Assembly (NCBI RefSeq): GCF_024195285.1
Contig: NZ_JALHBS010000036.1
Span: 1-32,947 of the forward strand
Direction: 5' to 3'
DNA: 32,947 nucleotides
Source of the DNA: Aurantimonas marianensis
GTDB taxonomy: Bacteria > Pseudomonadota > Alphaproteobacteria > Rhizobiales > Rhizobiaceae
Below, one piece after another: positions 24,024-32,244 of the stretch (its first letter is position 1; each line of letters begins with the position of its first letter). The translations under genes and the position numbers were made by a program. Below the pieces are notes generated by a model. The model was not told the DNA's origin, searched no databases, and saw only the letters and a list, made by a program, of their open reading frames with translations.

Positions 24024-24404
24024 TCACGCCGCGGCGGACGACTCCAGATACGGTTTGATCCAGGAACGAAGCGCGTCACGGTCGAACGGCTTGTAGATGT
24101 AGTCCGTCGCGCCGGCGCGCTTGAGACGGGTCATCAACCCGAGATTGGCATCGACGATCGAGGCAAGAATGACGAGACCCGTGCCCTTCGCCATACGGCG
24201 CATATCGTCAACAAGTTGCGGGCCGGCACTGTCACTGGGACAAGCCGCGACGATGGCGATGTCCGGCAGGCCGTTTTCCTTGATCCACTCCCGCGCTTCC
24301 TCGGCGTTCGCCACGCTTTCGACAGCGAGACCGAATTGCAAGAGAATGTGCGACGCGATCTTCCGAATGACCGGCGCGTCGTCGACGACGAGACAGGTTT
24401 GCAT
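24024..24404 (-). CDS. Single-domain receiver protein lacking the phospho-acceptor Asp
   Basis: A 126-residue CheY-like protein. The acidic pair (CLVVDDAPVIRKIA, Asp8 and Asp9) and the Lys (TDYIYKPFDRDAL) are kept, but the beta-3 end reads PDIAIVAACPSD, so the site of the phospho-accepting Asp (about residue 53) is Ala. Homologues next to chpT in related genomes have, as I recall, IVVDAALPD here. The protein may thus be a phosphorylation-independent pseudo-receiver, perhaps binding ChpT or a CtrA-pathway partner. It lies 129 bp downstream of chpT on the same strand. ATG 24404 is the normal family start. Confidence 0.82.
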   Translation of the reverse strand: MQTCLVVDDAPVIRKIASHILLQFGLAVESVANAEEAREWIKENGLPDIAIVAACPSDSAGPQLVDDMRRMAKGTGLVILASIVDANLGLMTRLKRAGATDYIYKPFDRDALRSWIKPYLESSAAA

Positions 24405-24533
24405 GGCCTGACAACTCCGCTTGGTTCGCCCTCACCGATATGTCCGGGTCGACCGCGGCGAAGTTGTAGCCCAGCAGGTTTGCCGTTTCGTTCAGAAACA
24501 AGGGTAAGAATGCATGAAGGCGATCGTTCGACG

Positions 24534-25160
24534 CTAGGATACGCGGAACACGACCGAGGCATCGTTCTTTTCATGGACGACCGTCAGACCCGCCTCCTTG
24601 GCCAGAAACAACGTGTAATAGGGCTGTATCGCCTGGGCATCCACCGCCTCCTGGGCGGCATCGCCATTGAGGAGCGCGAGCAGGCGCGGCTGGATGCGAA
24701 TCCGCTCTCCGGATGCGCGGACACTGGCCCGAGGCGGGTCGATCGCCTCGATGTCGACCCGGACCTCGCCGCCGCGACTGATCGATGCGCTGGCCAGCAT
24801 CACGAGATTGAGGACGATCTTGGCGAAGTTCTTCGCCGCGTATCCTCCCTCGCCTTCCCAGACGAGGTTCGCCTTCTCATGGTCCATATACCCCATCGCC
24901 GCTGCCCTGGCCTCGTTGAGATCGATGGTAGCGGTCGGCGAACCCGCGGAGCCGAAAGCAATTCGCGCGAACTGGAGCTTGGCCACGGCCGATTTGAGCG
25001 AGTGACGAACCAGCTCCATCGATTCGCGGTCGTCGGGCATGTCGTCCAGCAATTCCAGCCCGCTCTGAATCCCGAAGACCGGCGAAATGATATCGTGGCA
25101 AAGCTTGCTGGACAGAAGTGCGGCGAGATCCGCCGCGGAGAGTTCTGGAAGGGTCGTCAT
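24534..25160 (-). CDS. chpT: ChpT, histidine phosphotransferase of the CtrA pathway
   Basis: A 208-residue protein with the dimerising helical hairpin and a degenerate kinase-like domain. The phosphorylated His22 is in LLSSKLCHDIISPVFGIQSGLELL; the C-terminal domain includes NFAKIVLNLVMLASASISRGGEVRVDIE and ends HEKNDASVVFRVS. ChpT passes phosphate from CckA to CtrA and CpdR. ATG 25160 (MTTLPELSAADLAALL) fits the family start; a 13-codon longer form is possible. Its nearness to ctrA and eipA matches the Brucella arrangement. Confidence 0.93.
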   Translation of the reverse strand: MTTLPELSAADLAALLSSKLCHDIISPVFGIQSGLELLDDMPDDRESMELVRHSLKSAVAKLQFARIAFGSAGSPTATIDLNEARAAAMGYMDHEKANLVWEGEGGYAAKNFAKIVLNLVMLASASISRGGEVRVDIEAIDPPRASVRASGERIRIQPRLLALLNGDAAQEAVDAQAIQPYYTLFLAKEAGLTVVHEKNDASVVFRVS

Positions 25161-25314
25161 ACAAAGTCCGTTTCGATCGAGACAGGGGGACGCGATCACG
25201 GCGAATCACCCGTCCCATTTCGATACGAAGCATGATTTCAAGCGAGAGTCCCGTCAACCGATGGCGGCTCGTCGATCCGCGAAGAGAAATCTGATCGCGG
25301 CACGTTCGCGTTAG

Positions 25315-25344
25315 GCATTTGAAAAGCATGTTTTGTTCAAATGC
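25315..25344. promoter_or_regulatory. Inverted repeat upstream of eipA
   Basis: GCATTTGAA (25315-25323) and TTCAAATGC (25336-25344) are perfect 9-bp arms around 12 nt, about 82 bp before the eipA start in the 265-bp chpT-eipA divergent gap. It could be an operator or a hairpin in the leader. No TTAA-N7-TTAA CtrA box was seen here. Confidence 0.4.
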
Positions 25345-25425
25345 AGGGGAAGTCGCCCGCAAAGGGCGCCATGCGGACCTGGCCCACATCGCCGGGAGCA
25401 CCCGCTTTCTCGAAAGGAGCCGGTC

Positions 25426-26007
25426 ATGAACGGTATTATCCGGACGGTCCGCAACTTCGTCGTGGTCGCGATGCTGGCATCGGGCCTGCTTCCGGCCGCC
25501 CCGGCGATGGCTCAGGCCAATCCGGCCGGCTACAGCATGGACGAGGTCGTCCAGACCGGGCATCAGTTTTTCGGTACGACATCGGGAAGCCTTGCCCAGC
25601 TCATCGAACAGGCCTTCCAGCGTCACGGTCTTCCCAACGGCTACATTCTGGGCGAGGAGGCGGCGGGCGCCTTTTTCGGCGGCCTGCGATTTGGTGAGGG
25701 CACGCTTTTCACCAAGAATGCCGGTCAGCACCGCATCTTTTGGCAGGGGCCTTCGCTCGGCTTCGACGTCGGCGGCGACGGCGCGCGCACGATGATGCTC
25801 GTCTACGATCTGCCGTCGGTGGAAGCGGTGTTCGGCCGTTTCGGCGGTGTGACCGGCAGCGCCTATCTGGTCGGCGGACTGGGCATGACGGTACTGACGC
25901 GCGACAATATCGTGCTGGTGCCGGTCAAGACCGGTGTCGGTGCGCGGCTCGGGGTCAATCTGGGTTATCTGAAGCTGACGCCGATGCCGACCTGGAACCC
26001 GTTTTGA
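25426..26007 (+). CDS. eipA: EipA-like envelope integrity protein (DUF1134)
   Basis: A 193-residue periplasmic protein. A signal peptide ends at AMAQA (residue 30), and the rest is the small DUF1134 beta-barrel-like fold: FFGTTSGSLAQLIEQAF, GEEAAGAFFGGLRFGEGTL, IFWQGPSLGFDVGGDGARTMMLVYDL, GVGARLGVNLGYLKLTPMPTWNPF. The Brucella homologue EipA supports the cell envelope and is under CtrA control next to chpT. ATG 25426 has GAAAGGAG 6 nt before it; an upstream ATG in the same frame lies in leader sequence. Confidence 0.92.
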   Translation: MNGIIRTVRNFVVVAMLASGLLPAAPAMAQANPAGYSMDEVVQTGHQFFGTTSGSLAQLIEQAFQRHGLPNGYILGEEAAGAFFGGLRFGEGTLFTKNAGQHRIFWQGPSLGFDVGGDGARTMMLVYDLPSVEAVFGRFGGVTGSAYLVGGLGMTVLTRDNIVLVPVKTGVGARLGVNLGYLKLTPMPTWNPF

Positions 26008-26020
26008 GACCATGCGCCGG

Positions 26021-26117
26021 GGATCGGACCCGGAAGTGGCATTCAGTTCCTTGGATCGCTCAAAGGTTCGATCAGGTCCGCAAGAGCGCACGGTATGCGT
26101 CCGGCTGAACGCACAGC
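26021..26117 (+). repeat. Dispersed ~110-bp intergenic repeat, copy C (degenerate)
   Basis: GGATCGGACC, GGAAGTGGCATTC, TTGGATCGCTC, TTCGATCA, AGAGCGCACGG and GCGTCCGGCTGAACGC follow in the same order and spacing as in copy B, with more mismatches. It starts 14 bp after the eipA stop, in the 235-bp gap before the coiled-coil gene. Confidence 0.5.
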
Positions 26118-26242
26118 CCGCCAGGGGCGTTGCCTGAAGAGCATACCGACGCGGCAAACGCCGTCGAAAAATTGTCCTGAGGCGGCACCAATGGCGACTT
26201 CTGCGTTATAGGTTCTTTCGGAAGTTCCACGCGAAGGACCCC

Positions 26243-27409
26243 ATGATCGCCACCGGCCTGACCTTTCTCCTCGGCTTTTTCGCCGCGACACTGTTCGCGC
26301 TTCTCGTTGCACCGGTGATCTGGCGTCGCGCCAAGCGGCTCGCGCGGCGCGAGTTCGAGGCAACGATCCCATCCAGCGTGAACGAAATACGCGCCAGCTT
26401 CGATCATGTTCGTGCCGAAGCGGCGCTCCGCTCCCGGCAGCGGGAGATGGATGCGCTGGCGATGCGCGACAAGGCCGCGCTGGAGCGGGCCGAAGCGGGA
26501 CGCGTGGCGCGCGAGAATGCGGAATTGCGCGCGCGCAATCGCGGTCTCTCTGAGACGGTGGCGCAGCAGGAGACCGACCTCAAGGAGCTTGCGGCGGCGC
26601 TGGAGTCGCGTGAGGAAGAATACGGCCGTCTGGAAGGGCAGTTGCGTGAAACGAGACTGGACCTCGAACGAAGCACTGACGAAGCGGACGATCTTGCCGA
26701 ACGCTTCCGCGAACTGACCCAGATCGCCGAAGAACGAAAGATCGACATTCTGACGCTCGACAGCAAGCTGGAGCGGGTATCCGACGATTTTCGGTCGGCC
26801 GAACGGCGCGAGAACGAAAAGCAGAGCGTCATCGAGCGGCTTCGTGGCGAGTTGCATACCCTCGAGGGTCATCTGCAGAGAGAAAAACTCGCCGCGCGCA
26901 AACTGGAAGAGAAAGTGATCCGCCTGACGGCCCGCCTTGCCGATCTGGAAGAGCAGGCCTCGGCCCAGGATCGGCGCCCAGCCGGGTTGCTCCATGCCGC
27001 GCCGATGATTGATCGGGAAGCCCAGGATTCGGCAGATGCCGGGGATGGCCCCGTGAATGCGCGGGAACCGGCTGTGACCAGCGGACCCGAGGCCGGCGCG
27101 GCGACGATGGCTCCGACCCGGCGGACGATCAGCCAAAGCGTCCGCGATGCGATGGATCTGCCCGAACACCCGCTCGGCGAGGGAAATCTCGAAGAGGAGG
27201 ACCTGCGCCAGCGTATCAGCGACATCGCGGCGCGCGTCGTCCACCTGACCGCCAAGGCCGAGGGAGCCGGATCTCCGATCGACACGATTCTCGACTCGGA
27301 TAAAACGCCGTCGTCTTCCGGTGACGCCGAAGCGAAACAGGTCACCCTCGCCGACCGGATTCGCCGTCTTCGCGACAAGGAAGCCGCCAACGACCGGGCG
27401 GCCGGATAG
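26243..27409 (+). CDS. Membrane-anchored coiled-coil protein, unknown function
   Basis: A 388-residue protein I do not recognise by name. Residues 4-27 (TGLTFLLGFFAATLFALLVAPVIW) form one membrane segment, followed by basic residues RRAKRLARREF that would lie in the cytoplasm. Residues about 45-255 are a long Arg/Glu-rich coiled coil with heptad-like patterning. A flexible acidic region and a short C-terminal helix (VTLADRIRRLRDKEAANDRAAG) follow. Similar proteins of unknown role occur in Hyphomicrobiales. Its position after ctrA-chpT-eipA suggests an envelope or division scaffold, which is inference. ATG 26243 has GAAGGA 6 nt upstream. It converges on the TrmH-family gene with a 12-bp gap. 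Confidence 0.75.
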   Translation: MIATGLTFLLGFFAATLFALLVAPVIWRRAKRLARREFEATIPSSVNEIRASFDHVRAEAALRSRQREMDALAMRDKAALERAEAGRVARENAELRARNRGLSETVAQQETDLKELAAALESREEEYGRLEGQLRETRLDLERSTDEADDLAERFRELTQIAEERKIDILTLDSKLERVSDDFRSAERRENEKQSVIERLRGELHTLEGHLQREKLAARKLEEKVIRLTARLADLEEQASAQDRRPAGLLHAAPMIDREAQDSADAGDGPVNAREPAVTSGPEAGAATMAPTRRTISQSVRDAMDLPEHPLGEGNLEEEDLRQRISDIAARVVHLTAKAEGAGSPIDTILDSDKTPSSSGDAEAKQVTLADRIRRLRDKEAANDRAAG

Positions 27410-27421
27410 GCGCCAGACGTC

Positions 27422-28234
27422 CTATTGCCGGTAATTCGCATAAAGGCCGGACAGCACGATCGCGGCCGCGGTGGCCACGTTGAGGCTGTCGATTTCGGGC
27501 TCCATTTCGATGCGGACCGTTTCCATCCCCTTCAGGAGCTCCGCTGAAAGTCCCCTGCCCTCGGCCCCGAGGAAGAGCGCCGCCGGGCCGTCGGAACCGA
27601 ACTCGCGAAGCGTGATCCCCCCGGCGGGCGAGAGCGCGATGGTGCGGTAGCCGGCCTCACGGCATGACGCCAGGAGCTCGGTGCCCGAACCGGCCCGTGC
27701 CCAAGGCATCCTCAATACGGTCCCGACCGAAACCCGGATCGCCTTGCGGTAGAGCGGGTGGCAAGAGGGTGTGTCGAGCAGGACGGCGCCTGCGCCGAAG
27801 GCGGCGGCGTTGCGAAAGATCGCGCCGACATTGTCGTGATTGGCGATACCGACCGCCACCACGACTGGGCGGCCAAGCGCCGCGGCGGAGGCTGTCAGCT
27901 CGGCGGGCGTTGGCCTGACGCCTTCTTCCTCGCCATGGGCGAGAACGCCGCGATGCATGGGAAAGCCGGCGATCCGATCGAGACCCTCGTGCTCCGCAAC
28001 ATGGATCGGAACTCCCCGCGGCACGCGTGACAAGAGGTCGCTCAGCCCGGCCAGACGGTTGCGAAGGACAAGCAGCGCGGTCGGCCGGAATTGACGCGAG
28101 CTCAAGAGCTGGTCGAGGACGACCGTGCCCTCGGCGATGAATCCGCCCCGACCGGTCAGATCCCGATCGCGAATGTCGCGAAACACCTCCATGCGCGGAT
28201 CCGACGGGTCGTCGATCGCGATGGTCTCCGGCAC
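27422..28234 (-). CDS. TrmH/SpoU-family RNA 2'-O-methyltransferase
   Basis: A 270-residue SPOUT methyltransferase with an N-terminal substrate-binding domain (GGFIAEGTVVLDQLL, residues about 30-50). The knotted domain shows the three family motifs: AVGIANHDNVGAIFRNAAAFGAGAVLL near 127, ALFLGAEGRGLSAEL near 217, and the last motif IDSLNVATAAAIVLSGLY near 247. It methylates ribose 2'-OH in rRNA or tRNA using S-adenosylmethionine; the exact nucleotide cannot be told from sequence. It follows fghA by 9 bp on the same strand and may be read from the same transcript. Confidence 0.92.
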   Translation of the reverse strand: MPETIAIDDPSDPRMEVFRDIRDRDLTGRGGFIAEGTVVLDQLLSSRQFRPTALLVLRNRLAGLSDLLSRVPRGVPIHVAEHEGLDRIAGFPMHRGVLAHGEEEGVRPTPAELTASAAALGRPVVVAVGIANHDNVGAIFRNAAAFGAGAVLLDTPSCHPLYRKAIRVSVGTVLRMPWARAGSGTELLASCREAGYRTIALSPAGGITLREFGSDGPAALFLGAEGRGLSAELLKGMETVRIEMEPEIDSLNVATAAAIVLSGLYANYRQ

Positions 28235-28243
28235 CGGACCGCC

Positions 28244-29080
28244 TCACCCCAGCCTGGCGGCGTGCCAGCGCAGATGGTCTTCCATGAAGGTCGAGATGAA
28301 ATTGTAGCTGTGATCGTAGCCCGGCTGCCGCCGCAGCGTCAGCCCGATCCCGGCCTTCGCGCAGGCTGCTTCCAGCAGCTCCGGCCGGAGCTGCTCGGCG
28401 AGGAAATTGTCGGCCATGCCCTGATCGACGAACAGTTCCTCGACCCGCGCGCCATCCTCGATCAGCGCAACGGCATCATGCTTGCGCCAGATCGCGCGAT
28501 CCTCGCCGAGATACATCGCCAGCGCCTTGTGGCCCCAGGGCACCTGGCTCGGCGCTCCGATCGGCGCGAATGCCGAGACGGCCCTGTAGCGATCCGGGTA
28601 GGTCAAGCCGATGGTGAGCGCGCCATGGCCGCCCATCGAGTGGCCCATGACCGACTGCCGCGCCCGGTCGGCCGGAAATCCGGCGGCTATTAGCGCCGGC
28701 AGTTCCTCCGTCACATAGCTCCACATGCGATAGTTCTTCGCGAAGGGCGCGCGCGTCGCGTCGACGTAGAAGCCGGCGCCGAGGCCGGCGTCATAGGCTC
28801 CGTCCGGATCGTCCGGCACGCCTTCGCCGCGCGGGCTCGTGTCCGGCGCGACGAGGATCAGGCCGAGTTCCGCGCAGGCGCGGCGATACTCGCCCTTGTC
28901 CATGACATTGGCATGGGTGCAGGTCAGGCCGGAGAGATACCAGACCACCGGCAGTTTCGCTCCGGTCTCATGCTCGGGCACGAAGACGGCGAAGGTCATG
29001 TCGGTGCCGGTGGCCGTGGAGGCGTGGCGGTAGACGCCCTGGACGCCGCCATGGGCCTTGCTGGTTGAGACGGTATCCAT
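28244..29080 (-). CDS. fghA: S-formylglutathione hydrolase
   Basis: A 278-residue alpha/beta hydrolase (esterase D type), the second step of glutathione-dependent formaldehyde oxidation: S-formylglutathione to formate and glutathione. Visible are the oxyanion segment WYLSGLTCTHANVM, the nucleophile Ser148 in VMGHSMGGHGALT, the acid residue region FVDQGMADNFL, and the His in QPGYDHSYNFISTFMEDH. It starts 1 bp after the stop of the dehydrogenase gene, so the two are translated together. Confidence 0.95.
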   Translation of the reverse strand: MDTVSTSKAHGGVQGVYRHASTATGTDMTFAVFVPEHETGAKLPVVWYLSGLTCTHANVMDKGEYRRACAELGLILVAPDTSPRGEGVPDDPDGAYDAGLGAGFYVDATRAPFAKNYRMWSYVTEELPALIAAGFPADRARQSVMGHSMGGHGALTIGLTYPDRYRAVSAFAPIGAPSQVPWGHKALAMYLGEDRAIWRKHDAVALIEDGARVEELFVDQGMADNFLAEQLRPELLEAACAKAGIGLTLRRQPGYDHSYNFISTFMEDHLRWHAARLG

Positions 29081-29081
29081 G

Positions 29082-30191
29082 TCAGTACACCACGACCGAG
29101 CGGATCGACTTGCCCTCGTGCATCAGGTCGAAGCCCTTGTTGATCTCTTCGAGGGTCAGCGTGTGGGTGATCATCGGGTCGATCTGGATCTTGCCGTTCA
29201 TGTACCAGTCGACGATCTTCGGCGTGTCGGTGCGGCCGCGCGCGCCGCCGAAGGCCGAGCCCTTCCAGACCCGGCCGGTAACCAGCTGGAACGGCCGGGT
29301 CGAGATCTCCTTGCCGGCTTCCGCGACACCGATGACCACCGACACGCCCCAGCCGCGGTGACAGGCTTCCAGCGCCTGGCGCATGACCATCGTGTTGCCG
29401 GTGCAGTCGAAGGTGTAGTCGGCGCCGCCCTCGGTCAGTTCGACAAGATGCTGGACGATGTCGCCCTCGACCTCCTTGGGATTGACGAAATGGGTCATGC
29501 CGAAGCGTGTCCCCCACTCCTTCTTGTCGTCATTGATGTCGACACCGATGATCTTGTCGGCGCCGACGAGGCGCGCGCCCTGGATGACGTTGAGCCCGAT
29601 GCCGCCGAGACCGAAGACGACGACGTTGGCGCCCGGCTCCACCTTCGCGGTATTGACCACTGCGCCGACGCCCGTCGTCACCCCGCAGCCGCAATAGCAG
29701 GCGGTCTTGAACGGCGCGTCGTCGCGAATCTTGGCAACGGCGATCTCCGGCAGCACGGTGAAGTTGGAGAAGGTCGAGCAGCCCATGTAATGATGGATCG
29801 GCTGGCCCTTGTAGCTGAAGCGTGTCGTGCCGTCCGGCATGAGGCCCTTGCCCTGGGTCGCGCGGATCGCGGTGCACAGATTGGTCTTGCCCGACAGGCA
29901 GGACTTACATTGGCGGCATTCCGGCGTGTAGAGCGGGATGACGTGATCGCCCGGCTTCACAGACGTCACCCCGGCGCCGACTTCCCGCACCACGCCCGCT
30001 CCCTCGTGGCCGAGAACGGACGGAAACAGCCCCTCGCTATCCAGCCCGTCCAGCGTGTAGGCATCGGTGTGGCAGATTCCCGTCGCCATGATTTCGACGA
30101 GGACTTCGCCGGCCTTCGGGCCTTCGAGATCGAGTTCGACGATTTCCAGCGGCTTTTTGGCTTCGAACGCAACGGCGGCGCGAGTTTTCAT
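29082..30191 (-). CDS. frmA: S-(hydroxymethyl)glutathione dehydrogenase (class III alcohol dehydrogenase)
   Basis: A 369-residue zinc- and NAD-dependent enzyme that oxidises the formaldehyde-glutathione adduct. The catalytic zinc ligands are Cys40 and His62 ([15 protein letters not shown]) plus the Cys of [13 protein letters not shown]; the structural zinc site is Cys92, 95, 98 and 106. The NAD fold is [32 protein letters not shown], and Arg-containing [22 protein letters not shown] is typical of class III. I chose ATG 30191 ([20 protein letters not shown]) as the family start; a longer frame upstream is intergenic. The 236-bp gap before it carries the promoter, where only a small hairpin GAGCCG/CGGCTC (30260-30278) was noted. 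Confidence 0.96.
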   Translation of the reverse strand: MKTRAAVAFEAKKPLEIVELDLEGPKAGEVLVEIMATGICHTDAYTLDGLDSEGLFPSVLGHEGAGVVREVGAGVTSVKPGDHVIPLYTPECRQCKSCLSGKTNLCTAIRATQGKGLMPDGTTRFSYKGQPIHHYMGCSTFSNFTVLPEIAVAKIRDDAPFKTACYCGCGVTTGVGAVVNTAKVEPGANVVVFGLGGIGLNVIQGARLVGADKIIGVDINDDKKEWGTRFGMTHFVNPKEVEGDIVQHLVELTEGGADYTFDCTGNTMVMRQALEACHRGWGVSVVIGVAEAGKEISTRPFQLVTGRVWKGSAFGGARGRTDTPKIVDWYMNGKIQIDPMITHTLTLEEINKGFDLMHEGKSIRSVVVY

Positions 30192-30427
30192 CTGCGAATC
30201 TCCAAACTGTCGGTGCCGCGTCCCTGCTAGACGTTTCGCGCCGCGATGGAAATCCGGCAGAGCCGAAAATCGCGGCTCCGCTCTTCGCGCCTTGCGCAGC
30301 GAGTATGGAGAAGCACGACCGAAGTCAGAACCGTTCGCGCCACCAGCGCGGAAAGACGCTGTGCCAGGGGTGTCCTTCATCAAACGGGCGGCAAGCCGTC
30401 ACAGCCACGTCCGGGCGACCGGACCGA

Positions 30428-31603
30428 TCAGCGCATCGCTTCGCGGAAAACGGTTCGCACCGTATCGCATGTCTTGGCCATCTCATCCTCCGTCAGGGTC
30501 GGATGAACCAGGAACATCAGGCTGGTTTCGCCCAGTTCGACGGCATTTGGAAGCCGTTGCGCCGGTGCGAGGCCCGCGTCGACGAACACTTTTTCCCGGT
30601 AGACTTCCGGGCAGCTTCCCGAATAGCAGGGGACCCCGGACGCGACGATGGCGTTCATGGCACGGTCGCGAGACCAGTCGCTCTTGAACGCCTCAGGACG
30701 GATGAACGAATAGAATTTGTACCACGCATGCTCCACGCCGTCGGGTACGGCGGGAGTCCGCAACGCGCCAATATCCCCGAACGCGGACGAGAGCATCTCG
30801 GCATTGCGTTTGCGGGCCGCATGCCAATCCTGCATGCGCGAAAGCTGGATGCGGCCGATCGCGGCCTGCATTTCCGTCATGCGCCAGTTCGTGCCCCAAC
30901 TTTCATGCAGCCAGCGGAACCCCGGAGGATGCTGGCGCCGATAGACCGCGTCATAGCTCTTGCCGTGGTCCTTGAGCGACCAGATCTTTTCCCACAACGT
31001 GGCGTCGTCGACGGTGATCATGCCGCCCTCGCCGCCCGTGGTCATGATCTTGTCCTGGCAGAAGGACCAGGCGTTGACGTTCCCGAACGAACCGGCCGGG
31101 CGGCCGTCGATGCTGGCGCCGTGCGCCTGCGCGCAATCTTCGACCAGCGCGAGGTCGTGCGCATCGGCAAGGGCGCGGAAACCGTCCATGTCGCACGGCC
31201 CGCCGGCGAGGTGAACGCACAGGATCGCCTTGGTGCGGTCGGTGATCAGCGGCGCCACTGTGTCGGGCGTGATGTTCTGCGAGTTGCGGTCGATGTCGGC
31301 GAAGACCGGCCGGGCGCCCGCCATCGCGATGGTGGAGGCGGAGGCGAGATAGGTCCGCGGCGTACAGATGGCGTCGTCGCCCGCGCCGATCCCGAGTGCC
31401 GGCCAGATGGCGTCGAGCGCCAGGGTGCCGTTGGCCAGGGCAACGGCATGTCTCGTTCCGGCCCAATCGGCGAATTCGCGCTCGAATTCCCGACCTTCAT
31501 CGCCGGTCCAGTAGTTGACCCGATTCGATTTGAGCACACGGGTGACGGCATCGACCTCCTCGTCGGTGAAGGATGGCCAGGGAGAAAAAGGAGTGTTCAG
31601 CAA
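30428..31603 (-). CDS. DegT/DnrJ/EryC1/StrS-family sugar aminotransferase
   Basis: A 391-residue PLP enzyme that adds an amino group to a nucleotide-linked keto sugar. Key parts are NRVNYWTGDEGREFEREFA, the cofactor-phosphate region LANGTLALDAI, LVEDCAQAHGASIDGRPAG with Asp156, and the Schiff-base Lys185 in SFCQDKIMTTGGEGG, followed by NWRMTEMQAAIGRIQL. It overlaps the PglD-like gene by 7 bp. Together with the sugar transferase this matches the PglE-PglD-PglC set used to make and attach bacillosamine-like amino sugars. No 4,6-dehydratase is in the window, so the exact sugar remains open. Confidence 0.92.
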   Translation of the reverse strand: MLNTPFSPWPSFTDEEVDAVTRVLKSNRVNYWTGDEGREFEREFADWAGTRHAVALANGTLALDAIWPALGIGAGDDAICTPRTYLASASTIAMAGARPVFADIDRNSQNITPDTVAPLITDRTKAILCVHLAGGPCDMDGFRALADAHDLALVEDCAQAHGASIDGRPAGSFGNVNAWSFCQDKIMTTGGEGGMITVDDATLWEKIWSLKDHGKSYDAVYRRQHPPGFRWLHESWGTNWRMTEMQAAIGRIQLSRMQDWHAARKRNAEMLSSAFGDIGALRTPAVPDGVEHAWYKFYSFIRPEAFKSDWSRDRAMNAIVASGVPCYSGSCPEVYREKVFVDAGLAPAQRLPNAVELGETSLMFLVHPTLTEDEMAKTCDTVRTVFREAMR

Positions 31604-32244
31604 TGTCCGCTATCATCCATTCGTTTGGCCAGGGCACGCGCCGGCGAACCGGCGACTGTTATATCAGCCGGCACGTCCCGAACAACCGCCGAGCCGGCAC
31701 CGACTGTCGCGCCCGCGCCGATTCGAACGCCATTCTTCAGGGCGGACCCGATGCCCACCCAGGCACACTGTTCGACCGTGACGTTGCCTGCCAGATGGGC
31801 CCCCGGCGAGATATGCGCCCCCGCCTCGATCGCGCAGTCATGATCGATGGTCGCACCGGTGTTGAGGATCGCGGCATCGTCAATTCGCGCGCCGATATTG
31901 ACCACGACCCCTGCCGCGACAAAAACACTCCGCGCGACCGACGCATTGCGGCTGACGACGGCGGACGGGTGAAGGACGGAAGGCGTCTTGAAGCCAGCCT
32001 GCAGCAACCGGTGAAACAGAGCGAGGCGAACGCGGTTGTCGCCGACAGCGGCGATCGCGGCTGGCCACTCCTCCTTCATCGATTCGAGCGAGGCCAAGGG
32101 ACCGAGGACCGGGAACAGGCCGGCTTGCACCGTCACCTGGCGGTCATCGAGGAAGGCGACGCGCTCGAATCCCATGACCAGCGCCGCATCGGCCACGACC
32201 CGGCCATGTCCTCCGGCGCCGAGAACGAGCAGCGTACGATTCAC
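31597..32244 (-). CDS. NeuD/PglD-family sugar O- or N-acyltransferase
   Basis: A 215-residue enzyme with an N-terminal Rossmann-like part (NRTLLVLGAGGHGRVVADAALVMG) and a C-terminal left-handed beta-helix of hexapeptide repeats (from about residue 92: VLHPSAVVSRNASVARSVFV, then NIGARIDDAAILNTGATIDHDC, GAHISPGAHLAGNVTVE, VRIGAGATVGAGSAVV). The His of IDHDC is the likely catalytic base. It would acetylate an amino sugar made by the aminotransferase next door. The start is GTG 32244, set by an AAGGGA site 6 nt upstream and a GTGA overlap with the stop of the sugar transferase gene. Confidence 0.9.
   Translation of the reverse strand: MNRTLLVLGAGGHGRVVADAALVMGFERVAFLDDRQVTVQAGLFPVLGPLASLESMKEEWPAAIAAVGDNRVRLALFHRLLQAGFKTPSVLHPSAVVSRNASVARSVFVAAGVVVNIGARIDDAAILNTGATIDHDCAIEAGAHISPGAHLAGNVTVEQCAWVGIGSALKNGVRIGAGATVGAGSAVVRDVPADITVAGSPARALAKRMDDSGHC

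Noticed and set aside
29058-30230. 390-codon plus-strand open frame opposite frmA
   Set aside because: Antisense shadow; the minus strand has a full class III alcohol dehydrogenase.
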